Shown: one piece after another, positions 44,224 to 54,166 of the stretch
Layout of the letters: every line of letters starts with the position of its first letter
Numbering within the stretch: position 1 is the first letter of the stretch
NCBI GenBank assembly: GCA_021604865.1
Contig: BQJU01000016.1
Location: 62,001 to 126,000 of the forward strand
Length of the DNA stretch: 64,000 nucleotides
Reading direction: 5' to 3'
From: Saprospiraceae bacterium
GTDB taxonomy: Bacteria; Bacteroidota; Bacteroidia; Chitinophagales; Saprospiraceae
The notes under the pieces: generated by a model
The model's database searches: none
What the model saw: only the letters and a program-made list of their open reading frames with translations
What the model was told of the DNA's origin: nothing
Translations under genes and position numbers: made by a program

Positions 44224-44250
44224 AAAGTTTGACCTCCAAACATGCACTTA
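44224..44250. repeat. Half-copy of the CATGTTTGGAGG intergenic repeat
   Basis: AAAGTTTGACCTCCAAACATGC matches the right half of the 31652 palindrome (AAAGTTTGAACTACAAACATGC) with two changes. It lies between convergent genes and overlaps the GT2 stop. AAGCGTTA upstream and TAATGCTT downstream add weak outer pairing. Confidence 0.55.
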
Positions 44251-44970
44251 ATGCTTCGAGAACAAATTATACTTCAAAATGCAATAAATCGCCCGGAAAC
44301 CGTCTTTCCAGTTGATCTTTTTGCCCTCAGCATAGGTGCGACCGTAATAGGAGATGCCCACTTCGTATATGCGGATCTTGGGAATACGGGAAATTTTGGC
44401 AGTCACTTCAGGTTCAAAACCAAAACGATTTTCTTTTAATTGAAGACTTTGAATGGTTTCGGTACGGAATAACTTATAACAGGTTTCCATATCCGTCAGA
44501 TTCAGGTTGGTAAAAACATTCGATAACGAAGTAAGGAATTTATTGCCAATGCTATGCCAGAAAAAGAGAATGCGGTGGGGCTTTCCACCCATAAACCGGG
44601 AACCATACACCACATCAGCATGACCCTCCAGAAGGGGGCGCAATAAGATGTTGTATTCTTCAGGATCGTATTCCAGGTCAGCATCCTGAATGATCAGGTA
44701 TTTGCCGGTTGCTTTGGAAATGCCGGTGTGCAAAGCAGCTCCCTTTCCCTGGTTGACTTCGTGTTCAAAATATTGAATATTCAATTCCGGATTGGCTTCC
44801 ATATAACGCTGAATGGCTCCTTTGGTATCGTCCTTGGAGCAATCATTCACGATGATAACCTCTTTTTGTATCCCATCAATCAAAACAGTATCCTTTACTT
44901 TGTCCAAAATAAAATGGATAGTAGGGGCCTCGTTATAAGCTGGAATGACGATGGATAACATTGTACTCAT
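44248..44970 (-). CDS. Glycosyltransferase family 2, polyprenyl-phosphate sugar synthase-like
   Basis: 240 aa, no C-terminal membrane helices. GT-A motifs: [38 protein letters not shown] and the DxD in [14 protein letters not shown], then YGSRFMGG. It resembles dolichyl/undecaprenyl-phosphate sugar synthases, which would supply donors for the GT-C-like membrane proteins beside it. Start at 44970 or at the internal ATG at 44961. It is the only minus-strand gene between 39811 and 47430. Confidence 0.9.
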   Translation of the reverse strand: MSTMLSIVIPAYNEAPTIHFILDKVKDTVLIDGIQKEVIIVNDCSKDDTKGAIQRYMEANPELNIQYFEHEVNQGKGAALHTGISKATGKYLIIQDADLEYDPEEYNILLRPLLEGHADVVYGSRFMGGKPHRILFFWHSIGNKFLTSLSNVFTNLNLTDMETCYKLFRTETIQSLQLKENRFGFEPEVTAKISRIPKIRIYEVGISYYGRTYAEGKKINWKDGFRAIYCILKYNLFSKH

Positions 44971-45052
44971 AATATCACGCTGTGGTTAAGGGTCGCAAAA
45001 ATACTATTTTTAATTAATCGGGAATAAACTTCGGGATTTTCTTGCCAAGGAC

Positions 45053-45060
45053 TAACTTTG
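45053..45060 (+). promoter_or_regulatory. -7 promoter box TAACTTTG upstream of the SxtJ-like gene
   Basis: Exact TAnnTTTG match, leaving a leader of about 120 nt before the ATG at 45191. I see no recognisable riboswitch in the leader. Confidence 0.4.
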
Positions 45061-45190
45061 TGGAATATATTTTGAAGCGTTCAAACAGGAACTAACAGCG
45101 AAAATGGTGGAACGAAGCTGCAACAATTTTTTCATTCCTTCAAATTCTGCCAGCATATTAGCTTGAAAACCTGAAAAGGGGAACAAAAAA

Positions 45191-45568
45191 ATGTCTGAAC
45201 AAAACAATAACATACACAATAGCAAAACCGAATCCATTCTGGGAATAGTCATCGGATTTCTGATCCTCTTTTTGATTTTTGATCAGAGGTGGATGATTTT
45301 TGTCTCTCTAATCGTTGGCCTGGCGGGTTTGTTTTCAACATTTCTAGCCCAATACATTGACTGGGCTTGGATGAAATTTGTACGTATTTTGGGGTGGATC
45401 AATTCCCGGATACTGCTTAGCCTGGTATTTTTTGTGGTATTGCTGCCGCTTGCCCTGCTTTCCCGGTTATTCAAAAAAGATCCTTTGATGTTGAAAAAAA
45501 GAACGGATTCCTACTTCAAAGAGAGAAATCACACCTTTACGCCTAAAGACCTTGAACATCCCTGGTAG
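45191..45568 (+). CDS. SxtJ-like small membrane protein
   Basis: 125 aa with three hydrophobic segments (ILGIVIGFLILFLIF; MIFVSLIVGLAGLFS; ILLSLVFFVVLLPLALLSRLF) and the SxtJ-type WAWMKFVRILGWINSRILLS and a basic tail (KKDPLMLKKRTDSYFKERNHTF). SxtJ-like genes regularly accompany NodU-type carbamoyltransferases. Usually a DUF5989 gene of about 50 codons is adjacent; I could not find one here. The next gene starts five bases after its stop. Confidence 0.8.
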   Translation: MSEQNNNIHNSKTESILGIVIGFLILFLIFDQRWMIFVSLIVGLAGLFSTFLAQYIDWAWMKFVRILGWINSRILLSLVFFVVLLPLALLSRLFKKDPLMLKKRTDSYFKERNHTFTPKDLEHPW

Positions 45569-45573
45569 CGCTT

Positions 45574-47430
45574 ATGAAAAGCAACACGAAATACTTTCTG
45601 GTGTTCTTTGCCCTCGGGTTGATCTATAGCCTGTCTTTTATCTATTACCAACGTTGGGAAACCAACATATTAGGAGGAGGAGATTCCTGGGGCTACAACG
45701 CCTATTTGCCAGCTATTTTTATCCACCACGATCTCGACAACCTTAAAACCACCTTTGCTACCCGTACCAGCTACCACGTTGGCTTCGGACATAGTGGCCG
45801 AAACCCCCTGGGTACCGATTGCGCCATCCATATCGGCAACGACAAACAGGTAATCAAATACACCAGTGGTGTGGCTATTTTGCAAACGCCTTTTTTCCTG
45901 GTGGGACATTTGGTTGCCGGACTGACTGATTATCCGCAGGATGGGTATTCCTTTCCCTATATCATTTCGGTACACCTGGCCAGTTTTTTCTATTTGCTGA
46001 TTGGACTATGGTTATTATTTCTGGTATTGAAAGTCTATTTTTCTGAAACTGTTAGCCTATTATTACTGATTAGCCTGACCTTGGCGACTAATCTGTACTA
46101 TTTTTCCATCTTCAGTGGCCCCATGGCGCATGCTTATTTGTTTGCGTGTTATGGCGTTCTTATCTACGGAACCTATCACTTTTACCAAAAACCGGGTTGG
46201 CTATACGCCGTGCTGATCGGGTTAAGTGCCGGTTTGATCACTCTGATCCGCCCGGTGGAAATTATTTGTCTGGCGATTCCATTGTTTTATGGTCTAGGCT
46301 CTCAGCATAAATTCAATGACCGAATCACCTTTATTCGAAACAACTACCGCTATTTTCTACTCGCCATTGGCCTTTATATTCTTGCAGGTACGCCACAATT
46401 GATTTATTGGAAATACGTTTCAGGCGACTGGCTATTTTATAGTTATGGCGAGGAAGGATTTGATTTCACCAACCCAGAAATTTGGAAAGGACTGACCAGC
46501 TTTCAAAATGGCTGGCTGATTTATACGCCTATTATGTGGCTGGCTCTGTTGGGCATTATTCGCTTATTTAAGCACAGGGATTGGTTGTTGCCAGTTCTGG
46601 TATTCCTACCCATTCACATTTATATTACCTACAGTTGGTGGTGCTGGAATTATATTAATGGATTTGGCTCCCGGCCAATGGTGGAAGCTTATGCTTTATT
46701 AGCCTTTCCATTGGGTTATGCCTTCACCTGGATGATTCAAAAGCAGTGGTCGAGGTGGTTGATGTATGGATTGATTACCCTTTTCTGTGGGCTCAATTTA
46801 TTTCAGACTTACCAGCACAAAATCGGCATCATGTGGTCGCAGGACGTCAACCCCACCTATTACTGGTCAACCTTTGGAAAGACGGAACTCAATATGGCCG
46901 AAGTGGCCGAATTTGACTCCGGTGAGCCACAGCCTGATACGGCTGACCTCACTTTCGTGAAAGAAGTATTTTTTAACAACTTTGAGGACTCCACGGATGT
47001 GCACTTTCAACGAGATATCGTCAAAGGCGGCCAATATGCTTATCGGATTGATGCCGAGTGGAAATTTGCGCCCGATTATGCCGCCCCCTTGTCGGAAATA
47101 GGAGCGCAACCCGGTGATTACCTTCGTTTTAAGGTATGGTGCTACAAGGAAGCAAAAGAACCCACCTGGTTAAGTATGGCCCTGATGATCACCACTTTCC
47201 ATTCCGGTGATAAACAAATTAAATATCGCCACACCCGCATCGGTAATAAAATCCATAATTACCAACCTCCAAGCCTTTGGGGCGGTGAAGGCGGTACCTG
47301 GGATGAAGTCGCCCTTTTTGTCAAAGTACCCCGCAAGGCCAAACCAGAAGATATTTTCAAAGCCTATGTGGTGAATACCAATTATACCCTTTATATCGAT
47401 GATTTTAAGGTGGAACTTTGGCGGAAGTAA
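45574..47430 (+). CDS. GT-C-like membrane protein with C-terminal beta-sandwich
   Basis: 618 aa. About eleven membrane helices in the first 430 residues; the first outer loop has LGGGDSWGYNAYLPAIFIHHDL with an Asp in the position used by GT-C enzymes. The last 150 residues (FFNNFEDSTDVHFQRDIVKGGQYAYRI... YTLYIDDFKVEL) resemble a carbohydrate-binding-type beta-sandwich and parallel the N-terminal domain of the CotH protein nearby (YFDDLSIEKV). Likely a glycan transferase or polymer-handling protein; substrate unknown. Confidence 0.6.
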   Translation: MKSNTKYFLVFFALGLIYSLSFIYYQRWETNILGGGDSWGYNAYLPAIFIHHDLDNLKTTFATRTSYHVGFGHSGRNPLGTDCAIHIGNDKQVIKYTSGVAILQTPFFLVGHLVAGLTDYPQDGYSFPYIISVHLASFFYLLIGLWLLFLVLKVYFSETVSLLLLISLTLATNLYYFSIFSGPMAHAYLFACYGVLIYGTYHFYQKPGWLYAVLIGLSAGLITLIRPVEIICLAIPLFYGLGSQHKFNDRITFIRNNYRYFLLAIGLYILAGTPQLIYWKYVSGDWLFYSYGEEGFDFTNPEIWKGLTSFQNGWLIYTPIMWLALLGIIRLFKHRDWLLPVLVFLPIHIYITYSWWCWNYINGFGSRPMVEAYALLAFPLGYAFTWMIQKQWSRWLMYGLITLFCGLNLFQTYQHKIGIMWSQDVNPTYYWSTFGKTELNMAEVAEFDSGEPQPDTADLTFVKEVFFNNFEDSTDVHFQRDIVKGGQYAYRIDAEWKFAPDYAAPLSEIGAQPGDYLRFKVWCYKEAKEPTWLSMALMITTFHSGDKQIKYRHTRIGNKIHNYQPPSLWGGEGGTWDEVALFVKVPRKAKPEDIFKAYVVNTNYTLYIDDFKVELWRK

Positions 47431-47435
47431 TAATC

Positions 47436-50168
47436 CTACCTAAAAATCAATAATTTACCCGTTCCCACAGCTTCCCCATTTTTGATGCGATACAAATAAG
47501 TGCCATTATTCAGGAAGTTGCTCAAGATGGTTTGTTCAAAAGGTTTTCCAGGTGCTGCATTCCAAGACGTAGTCAATAAACGCGCCCCATTTACCTGGAA
47601 TAATTCAAAATGCATGGTACCCGTTTGTGCCTCTTTAACTTCTATATTGAAATAAGTGTCAGCTGGATTGGGATAGATCCGGATATCCGAAACCATTGGG
47701 TATGAAGCACTGGCGATATTGGAATAATTATAGGCTCGGTCATTACCGATGACTTTGATCCGGTAAATATTCGAACCGAGCAATGGTGCTGGGTCGATAA
47801 ACTGGAAGGATTTTCGTGTAGCGGTAATTGGCAAACTGAGGGTGCCAATAGGTGCAAAGTCAAACAGGTTATTGCTCCGTTGAATCTCAAATGTTCCGGC
47901 CTGACTGGCAAAATCAATGGTCCAGTCCAGCTTCACTTTTTCTGGCTGGGCCGAAGCACTTAACTGGATGGGACTTATGAATGCATTGTCACAATTTGGG
48001 AAGACTTGCCGGCTATCGGTGGTAGAAAGCCCACTCGGGTCAGTGACCGTCAATTCAATGCGAAACCAGTAATTTTCATCAACACAACCCAACGGGCTGA
48101 TCAATACGTGACTCCGATGGTTGTAATCGGTCGGCTCCGGATGAAAATGGGCATTGTGGTGCACATAGGTATTCCATTCATAATTCAGTAGTTCATCATC
48201 ATGCTCAGCATCTGAAACTTCGGCTATTAACTCCAGAGAGGTGGTTGCGGACAAAGGGTAGCGATCTCCATCCTGAAAACTGGTAATATTGACCAGTGGA
48301 GGGGTATTATTGACAGAGATAATTTCTTCAGTAGTATTGGAAGCACCTTCTGTATCGGTTACCGTCAAGGATACGACGAAACTTTGAGGGCTGTTGTCGT
48401 CGCTGGAAAAGGTATAACTGGGATTGGCTTCCGTGCTGGTCGTGCCATCGCCAAAATCCCAGAGATAAGAGGCAATGTCAAGATTAGAGTCGAAAGAAGC
48501 ATCACCCTCAAAGTGCACAGGTAATGGGCTAGTGCCATAATATTGATCGGCTTCTATGATGGCTACGGGTGGGGGGTTACCGCCATAGGTGATTTTGTGG
48601 ATTTCGCCTTCCAAATTGATATAATACAAGTTGCCCCCGGGATCCTGGGCCAGATAGATGATTTGATTGGCAAAATTGAAAAAAGGTCGAACGGCTTTCA
48701 ACTCGTGATTGTCATCAAAATCAAATACTTTAATCCAGCCACTGAAGTCGATCGCAAAATAGGCATTATGGTATTCTTCAGGAAACTGGGTACCTTGATA
48801 AAATACACCCGCCATGCTGGAATAGCCATCAAAGGCTTCTCCGATTACACCCGAACCGGGATCATCGATAGTTAGTGGAGCCAGCCTGTCTTCTTCATTG
48901 AAATGTATCACTTCGGCTCGAGTAGGCGGATTCCACTCAGCATTGCTCCAGGTAATAATCGGCAGACTCTCAATCATTGGAAAGGAAGAATCAGGGATTG
49001 GCTCAGCTGGATTGCAGGGGTTGGGCACAAAATCCGGCCCATTTGCTGTCCGTCGAACAAACAGCTCCTTAAAGTCAAAAAACTCCCGGTCACAATTGCC
49101 GGTGCCAAATAATGGGTTGACTGCCATAGTATTAAGCGGCGTTTCCGCCAAATGAAACCCCCATTGAATATGAAAACCTTCATAGATTGGCCATCCAAAA
49201 TTTTGCCCACCCTGTTTAATAATATTAATCTCTTCCCAACCACCATTACCGACATCGCCTGCATAGATCACCCCGGGATTGCCTTCTTCGGCATAGTGAC
49301 TGCCCGTTTCCGGCTTGATCGCAATACGGTAGGGATTCCTCAGTCCCAATGCCCAGGTCCGCGACTGCGGCGAGCGTGGATTTTCTGGATCAAAATAGGG
49401 GTTGCTGCTCAGTCCATCTCCACTTTGGGCGTCAATGCGCAATACCTTGCCGCTATAAGCCCCTAAATATTGAGCTTTGTAGGAACCAATATCCTGATCA
49501 GGCGTCATCAAACCAATTTCGAGGGCTTTATTGACCAGAGAATCTTCCGGGTTGCCGCCAATGCCGGTCCCCTGATTACTGGTTGCGTCACCACAAGAAA
49601 TGAGCAGGGTGCCATCTGTAGCAGCCCGGATACTACCCAGGCCGTGAAAACTGTAAACCAAAGGAATAGCATTGGTAATGGTTTCTCCCAGCAATACTTT
49701 CCGACTCTCTGGCATGGCGCTGGTATATTGTGTCGCCGGATTAGCCTGGTAGCGAGTCACTCGCCCAAAAGTAGGATGACTATCAGTAAAGGTGGAATCG
49801 GGGCTGTATTCAGCAGTGCCATAATGCCAATAATGATGCAAATCAACAGCGTATAAAAGGTAAAAATAGCCATTTTGCAAAAAGCTGGGATCGAGGGCAA
49901 AACCCATCAATCCATGATCTTTCCAGTTGGTTACCTCCTCGCTCAGGTCAATTAGGGGTTCTGATAAACGCTGTCCACTGGTATCAATAATGTGCACTTT
50001 GCCTTCTTTTTCCCAAACAAACATCCGTCCGGACTTATCGAAGGTCATACCGACCGGGAAATTGAAAGATTCATCCAATTTTTGTACATGAAATTCATCA
50101 GGTAATTGCGCGGAAAGCGAAAGAATTGACAAGAACAGGAGTCCAAAGACCAATTTAAAATGAAGCAT
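47436..50168 (-). CDS. PQQ-dependent sugar dehydrogenase-like protein with PKD and T9SS domains
   Basis: 910 aa from the ATG at 50168, which starts the signal peptide (MLHFKLVFGLLFLSILSLSAQ). Residues about 30-440 resemble the soluble glucose dehydrogenase/HHIP propeller (NFPVGMTFDKSGRMFVWEKEGKV, DHGLMGFALDPSF, LRNPYRIAIKPETG, GGQNFGWPIYEG). A PKD domain follows (SYLWDFGDGTTSTEANPSYTF), then fibronectin-like sequence and a T9SS sorting domain (IYPNPADTYFNIEV, ending GKLLIFR). Probably a secreted oxidase or binding protein for sugars. Its stop is six bases from the stop of the convergent gene at 47430. Confidence 0.88.
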   Translation of the reverse strand: MLHFKLVFGLLFLSILSLSAQLPDEFHVQKLDESFNFPVGMTFDKSGRMFVWEKEGKVHIIDTSGQRLSEPLIDLSEEVTNWKDHGLMGFALDPSFLQNGYFYLLYAVDLHHYWHYGTAEYSPDSTFTDSHPTFGRVTRYQANPATQYTSAMPESRKVLLGETITNAIPLVYSFHGLGSIRAATDGTLLISCGDATSNQGTGIGGNPEDSLVNKALEIGLMTPDQDIGSYKAQYLGAYSGKVLRIDAQSGDGLSSNPYFDPENPRSPQSRTWALGLRNPYRIAIKPETGSHYAEEGNPGVIYAGDVGNGGWEEINIIKQGGQNFGWPIYEGFHIQWGFHLAETPLNTMAVNPLFGTGNCDREFFDFKELFVRRTANGPDFVPNPCNPAEPIPDSSFPMIESLPIITWSNAEWNPPTRAEVIHFNEEDRLAPLTIDDPGSGVIGEAFDGYSSMAGVFYQGTQFPEEYHNAYFAIDFSGWIKVFDFDDNHELKAVRPFFNFANQIIYLAQDPGGNLYYINLEGEIHKITYGGNPPPVAIIEADQYYGTSPLPVHFEGDASFDSNLDIASYLWDFGDGTTSTEANPSYTFSSDDNSPQSFVVSLTVTDTEGASNTTEEIISVNNTPPLVNITSFQDGDRYPLSATTSLELIAEVSDAEHDDELLNYEWNTYVHHNAHFHPEPTDYNHRSHVLISPLGCVDENYWFRIELTVTDPSGLSTTDSRQVFPNCDNAFISPIQLSASAQPEKVKLDWTIDFASQAGTFEIQRSNNLFDFAPIGTLSLPITATRKSFQFIDPAPLLGSNIYRIKVIGNDRAYNYSNIASASYPMVSDIRIYPNPADTYFNIEVKEAQTGTMHFELFQVNGARLLTTSWNAAPGKPFEQTILSNFLNNGTYLYRIKNGEAVGTGKLLIFR

Positions 50169-50224
50169 GTTATATGAATAGATTTTTTGTACTCCGATCA
50201 AAGCCGGAATGCCTGTAAAATAAA

Positions 50225-50237
50225 GCCCTGAAAGGGC
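50225..50237. terminator. Small hairpin GCCCT-GAA-AGGGC between CotH and PQQ dehydrogenase genes
   Basis: Perfect 5-bp GC-rich arms, 28 bp after the CotH gene stop (minus). No long T-tract; a weak terminator at best. Confidence 0.35.
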
Positions 50238-50264
50238 AAAAGCGAATACCCCAGAATAGCATCC

Positions 50265-53200
50265 TTACTGCAGCAACTGATCATTCAGCTGTAAGCTGCA
50301 ACCCTCAGAAATAGCATGTACTCGTTTCACATTCTCCGCCCGAAATCCGTCTACGATGATGCTGCTACATCCATATTCCGGTTTCTTTTGGAAGGCCGTA
50401 AAGCCTTGTTCACAATCCTTGAGCACTATATTTTGCATAAATAAGGTGGATAAATCTTTGGAAGCCACGGCAATCGGCGAACCCTGGATCTGGGTATCCC
50501 AAACACTGACGTCACTTTCCTCCCCAACACTGATACCTTTATCGCCACAATTTTGCATTTGGCAATGGCTAATATTTACAATACTTCCCGAAAAATCAAC
50601 ACCATCATTGCCGACATTCCGAAATTGACAATATTGCACTTCCCCCTTACTAAAATCACTATCAAAAGCATCGCCGGAAATATTGGAAAACAGACAATGC
50701 TCCAAGGTGAAATGGGTACGAATGGTATTGAGTGCATCTTCGCAATGGTTGTCGCGAAAAATACAGCGGTAAAAATGAACTGGGGATTCATGTACACTTA
50801 CTGCACCAGTCAATATCCAATTTTTATAGTTTAAATTACCAGATTTTTCAAAAATAACGTGTTTAAATACAGATTGCTGCCCGGTATTCATCAAAATAAA
50901 GCCTTGACTGCTTTTGTCGCTGGAGGTAATGACAATCGGTGCATCCTCATTGCCAAATGCCTGAATGGGAGAGTAGGAAAGCAAAAAAGCGCCTTGGATA
51001 AAGTCGAGTTGGGTGCCCTCAGCAATGGTTATTTCATAGCCTTTCGGCAAAATTAAAGGCTGACGTATCTGATGTTTACCACACTGAATAATTATGGACT
51101 TGCCATTTACCAAAAAGTAATCACTGTCAGGAATTTTAGCCAGGTGTTGCAGGTCCTGTCTGGCGGAATTGTTTTCCGGCTTGGGCCAATTCGATATTTT
51201 GCTTCGAAATACACTATCAACACCCAGTGTGCGGAAAAATAAATAGTTGGCTCCATTACTGACTTCCATCTCGCGAAATTGAGCAGTTTCCTGCATCTCT
51301 AATACCTCCGCAGCAACGTACCGCAGCATTCCTGGATTTTGCACCAGACTATCTCTTCGCTGGCGGGCAATCACCCTACGTGGCGTGCGTCCTGGCAGAT
51401 AGAAAAGGCTATCCAATAAAGTAGTTGGCCCGTCAATGGATGGACCATAACCGATCACCTCAATGGGCAAAGTGTGGGTATTCCTGACTTTCAGCTGTTT
51501 GCGGCCGCCAGTTCTGGATTCAGTATAACTTTTCAGACTTTCCTCCTGATAGGGTAGAATAAGGGAATGCACATATTGGCTTTCCTGTAAAAAATCTGTT
51601 AATGTGGAGGTGTATTCAGGAAATTCATTGGTAATCAGGTTTTTACGTGGAATCCAGTCTTTTTGTAGGTCATCAAAAAAAGCATTGATATAAGCCCGGT
51701 CCGAAAAACGGTACAAATAATGCTGGTATTGCCGCACAAAGGCCGTGTCCTGAAATAATGGGGCAAAGATAGAGCCGGAAACTATTGATTCCGGATTGAG
51801 GGCTCCTTCACCAAGAATGCTGTAGCGCCTTGGCGGCAATTCCCCATAACCATCAAAACCGATGGGTTCCAATAAATTGGTGACGGGATTGTAATAAAAA
51901 CGCTGATTGTGCCAGATGATGCCATGGTAAGCATGTAAAACATCGGCAATCGCGAAATATTTAGCCATACGCTCCAGATCGAATACGGCCTCGGTTGTTT
52001 GTAGGCCGTTCAGGTATTGGTACATCAGGTTTTGCGCCTGTAGGTATTGTTTTTCTAGCAGTGGAGAAGCTTCTATCTGTTGTTGTTTGAATGCTTCGAT
52101 AGAGGCATTTTGCCAGTCCATAGCCGAATGAGTAGCGCCAAAACGCTGATAACCATGATGTTCCAACTGGCGTTTGATGCCAGACCAAAAGCCTGCTTCT
52201 GAAAATTTCAGGATTGGCCCCTCGCGCCGTTGCCGGGATTCCACCAGCTGCTTTTCGAAGTGCTCTTCGTAGGCGTATATACCCCGTGATTGACCGTTGA
52301 TTTGCAACTCAACGAAGTCATAACGCGTATTTAATACATCTTCCTTGTCCAGCCATTGATGTAGCAACCACTCGTGCAGGTGATACCGGGCCGATGGCGT
52401 ATGTAGCGAAAAGGTAATCATGCGATTCCAGGAATAGGGATCTTTTACTTTAATGCGAAACGACCATTTGTCGCCCAGCAGGTGATCCAGCCAGTCGCCT
52501 TTGAGCCGTAATTTAACCGGCAGAGACTGGCCGGTAGAATCCGTGATGCTGCCATTTACCCAATCTTCGTCTTCTATTTCCAAAAGTCCGGTTCGGAAAG
52601 CTTCCTCTCGCTTTTTCTTTAACTGCTCGAGGTTTTTATAATCTATTTCCAGCTTAAGTACTTGAAGTTTGAAATCTGCGGCCAACCAATCACTAACTTT
52701 TTCAATACTCAGATCGTCAAAATAGACCTCACGTAAACCGCTGGCATAGACGTAGATATGAATGGCATCTGGTACCTCATCCAGCGGAACAGTAAATTGA
52801 ATTTCCAATAACTCCCAGCCATTGATGTCGGTTTGTTTAGGATAGCTTTCCTGGATGTCGAGGCTACTATTGCCACTTCCTTTTACCGCCAGTCGGCCAT
52901 CCCTTGCCGGGAATTTGTACCGCCAAACGCTGGCTTTGTATACTTCTCCGGCTTTGACATTTGTCAATACATAACCAAAGCCACGTGGCAAATTAGGCCC
53001 TAGCCCGATGCGACAGGAATACCTGCCCGATCGGGCGCGATCATTGCTTTGCAAGGCTCCTCCCGAAAATTCGTTTTCGCCGTTGAAAAAAGAATCCTCT
53101 TCAACGTTTTCGGCATCACAATAAATGGCATTGGTGGGAGGATCAATGTTTTCCGGAAATTGCCTGAATAAAACCCAGCCCAATACCACCACCAGGACCA

Positions 53201-53270
53201 GACCCATGCCGAGCATCAAATAGCGCTCGATGGAGACAAAAGTCTTGGGAGAATTATTGGAAAGCATCAT
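50265..53270 (-). CDS. Membrane-anchored CotH-type kinase with carbohydrate-binding-like and beta-helix domains
   Basis: 1001 aa. One N-terminal membrane helix (LMLGMGLVLVVVLGWVLF), a jelly-roll domain (about 45-195, ending REVYFDDLSIEKV), then a CotH-like kinase region (LRLKGDWLDHLLGDKWSFRIKV; YDFVELQINGQSRGIYAYEEHFEKQLVE; LHAYHGIIWHNQRFYYNPVTNLLEPIGFDGYG). From about 780 a right-handed beta-helix is indicated by repeated short Asn/Cys-containing turns (FRDNHCEDALNTIRTH, CLFSNISGDAFDSDF, GDKGISVGEESDVSV). CotH proteins are atypical secreted protein kinases. The start overlaps the DUF4956 stop (ATGA), so the two are translated as a pair. Confidence 0.85.
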   Translation of the reverse strand: MMLSNNSPKTFVSIERYLMLGMGLVLVVVLGWVLFRQFPENIDPPTNAIYCDAENVEEDSFFNGENEFSGGALQSNDRARSGRYSCRIGLGPNLPRGFGYVLTNVKAGEVYKASVWRYKFPARDGRLAVKGSGNSSLDIQESYPKQTDINGWELLEIQFTVPLDEVPDAIHIYVYASGLREVYFDDLSIEKVSDWLAADFKLQVLKLEIDYKNLEQLKKKREEAFRTGLLEIEDEDWVNGSITDSTGQSLPVKLRLKGDWLDHLLGDKWSFRIKVKDPYSWNRMITFSLHTPSARYHLHEWLLHQWLDKEDVLNTRYDFVELQINGQSRGIYAYEEHFEKQLVESRQRREGPILKFSEAGFWSGIKRQLEHHGYQRFGATHSAMDWQNASIEAFKQQQIEASPLLEKQYLQAQNLMYQYLNGLQTTEAVFDLERMAKYFAIADVLHAYHGIIWHNQRFYYNPVTNLLEPIGFDGYGELPPRRYSILGEGALNPESIVSGSIFAPLFQDTAFVRQYQHYLYRFSDRAYINAFFDDLQKDWIPRKNLITNEFPEYTSTLTDFLQESQYVHSLILPYQEESLKSYTESRTGGRKQLKVRNTHTLPIEVIGYGPSIDGPTTLLDSLFYLPGRTPRRVIARQRRDSLVQNPGMLRYVAAEVLEMQETAQFREMEVSNGANYLFFRTLGVDSVFRSKISNWPKPENNSARQDLQHLAKIPDSDYFLVNGKSIIIQCGKHQIRQPLILPKGYEITIAEGTQLDFIQGAFLLSYSPIQAFGNEDAPIVITSSDKSSQGFILMNTGQQSVFKHVIFEKSGNLNYKNWILTGAVSVHESPVHFYRCIFRDNHCEDALNTIRTHFTLEHCLFSNISGDAFDSDFSKGEVQYCQFRNVGNDGVDFSGSIVNISHCQMQNCGDKGISVGEESDVSVWDTQIQGSPIAVASKDLSTLFMQNIVLKDCEQGFTAFQKKPEYGCSSIIVDGFRAENVKRVHAISEGCSLQLNDQLLQ

Positions 53271-53956
53271 ATCAATAGTTCCGGTTGATCAAGGATGGAA
53301 AGCCGTGTGGCCTCCGAAAGGTTATGTAGCTTTTCTTTGACCTGGCTGATTTGTTCAAGCGATTCGGCCCGACAAATAAAGGAAATATCCAGGCCTTTTT
53401 CCAGCGTATCCAGTCTTTTTAGTTTGACATAGGGTAGGGTATCGGTAAGTATCTTGGCAATGGTTTCGAGGTCTTCCAAGTCGGTGCTGATATTGACAAA
53501 TAACTGGTGTTCCCGTTGAAAGGCCAGCTTACCACTCCATCTTTTGCCAATAAACAATAAACCGAGAATAAAAGTAAAGGACACAATAGCCAGTATGGGT
53601 TGATTGGCCCCACCGGCAAGCCCCAAGCCAATGGCAATGAACAAATAGGTCAGCTCCTCCGGGTCTTTGATGGCCGCCCTAAAACGCACAATAGATAAAG
53701 CACCTACCAATCCCAATGAGAGGGCAATAGAAGATTTGACGATCATGATAATCAGCATCGTACCCAATGCCAGGGGCAGAAAGTTACTGGAAAATCTCCT
53801 TCGGTCAGAGATGGCATTGCCAAAATGGATGTAAAAAAGCCGCAGCAAAGCGACCAGAAGTGTAATCACTAGGATGTTCAGCAAGAATTCGTCAATCGGT
53901 ACATTATTGTTAAATTCCTGGATGTATTTCTCCTGTAGTTTTTGAAGTAGATTCAT
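53267..53956 (-). CDS. DUF4956 membrane protein
   Basis: 229 aa. Four membrane helices in the first 140 residues with the family core SNFLPLALGTMLIIMIVKSSIALSLGLVGALSIVRFRAAIKDPEELTYLF, then a cytoplasmic domain. DUF4956 genes often pair with CotH kinases (and with VTC-type polyphosphate polymerases elsewhere; none here). The four-base overlap with the CotH gene supports one functional unit. Confidence 0.9.
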   Translation of the reverse strand: MNLLQKLQEKYIQEFNNNVPIDEFLLNILVITLLVALLRLFYIHFGNAISDRRRFSSNFLPLALGTMLIIMIVKSSIALSLGLVGALSIVRFRAAIKDPEELTYLFIAIGLGLAGGANQPILAIVSFTFILGLLFIGKRWSGKLAFQREHQLFVNISTDLEDLETIAKILTDTLPYVKLKRLDTLEKGLDISFICRAESLEQISQVKEKLHNLSEATRLSILDQPELLI

Positions 53957-54130
53957 TCAGCCCTCAATTGTTTGGGCAAAAATAGTGCTTTCCTTGAAAT
54001 GTAACGGCTTATGCTTAGAATCAAATCAGTTTTTTATGTTTTGCTTGTTAAAAATCAGAACAATTTCGGCCGTCAAGTACTTAAAATATTAGCTTGTATT
54101 AAGGATTTTGAATACATTTCTCATAAATTC

Positions 54131-54162
54131 TTGCCATGCATTCGTCAGGAAATGTAAATTTG
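54131..54162 (+). promoter_or_regulatory. Promoter giving a near-leaderless transcript
   Basis: TTG at 54131-54133, 21 bp, then the exact -7 box TAAATTTG at 54155-54162. The ATG begins at 54167, only four bases after the box, where the transcription start is expected. Confidence 0.6.
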
Positions 54163-54166
54163 GACC

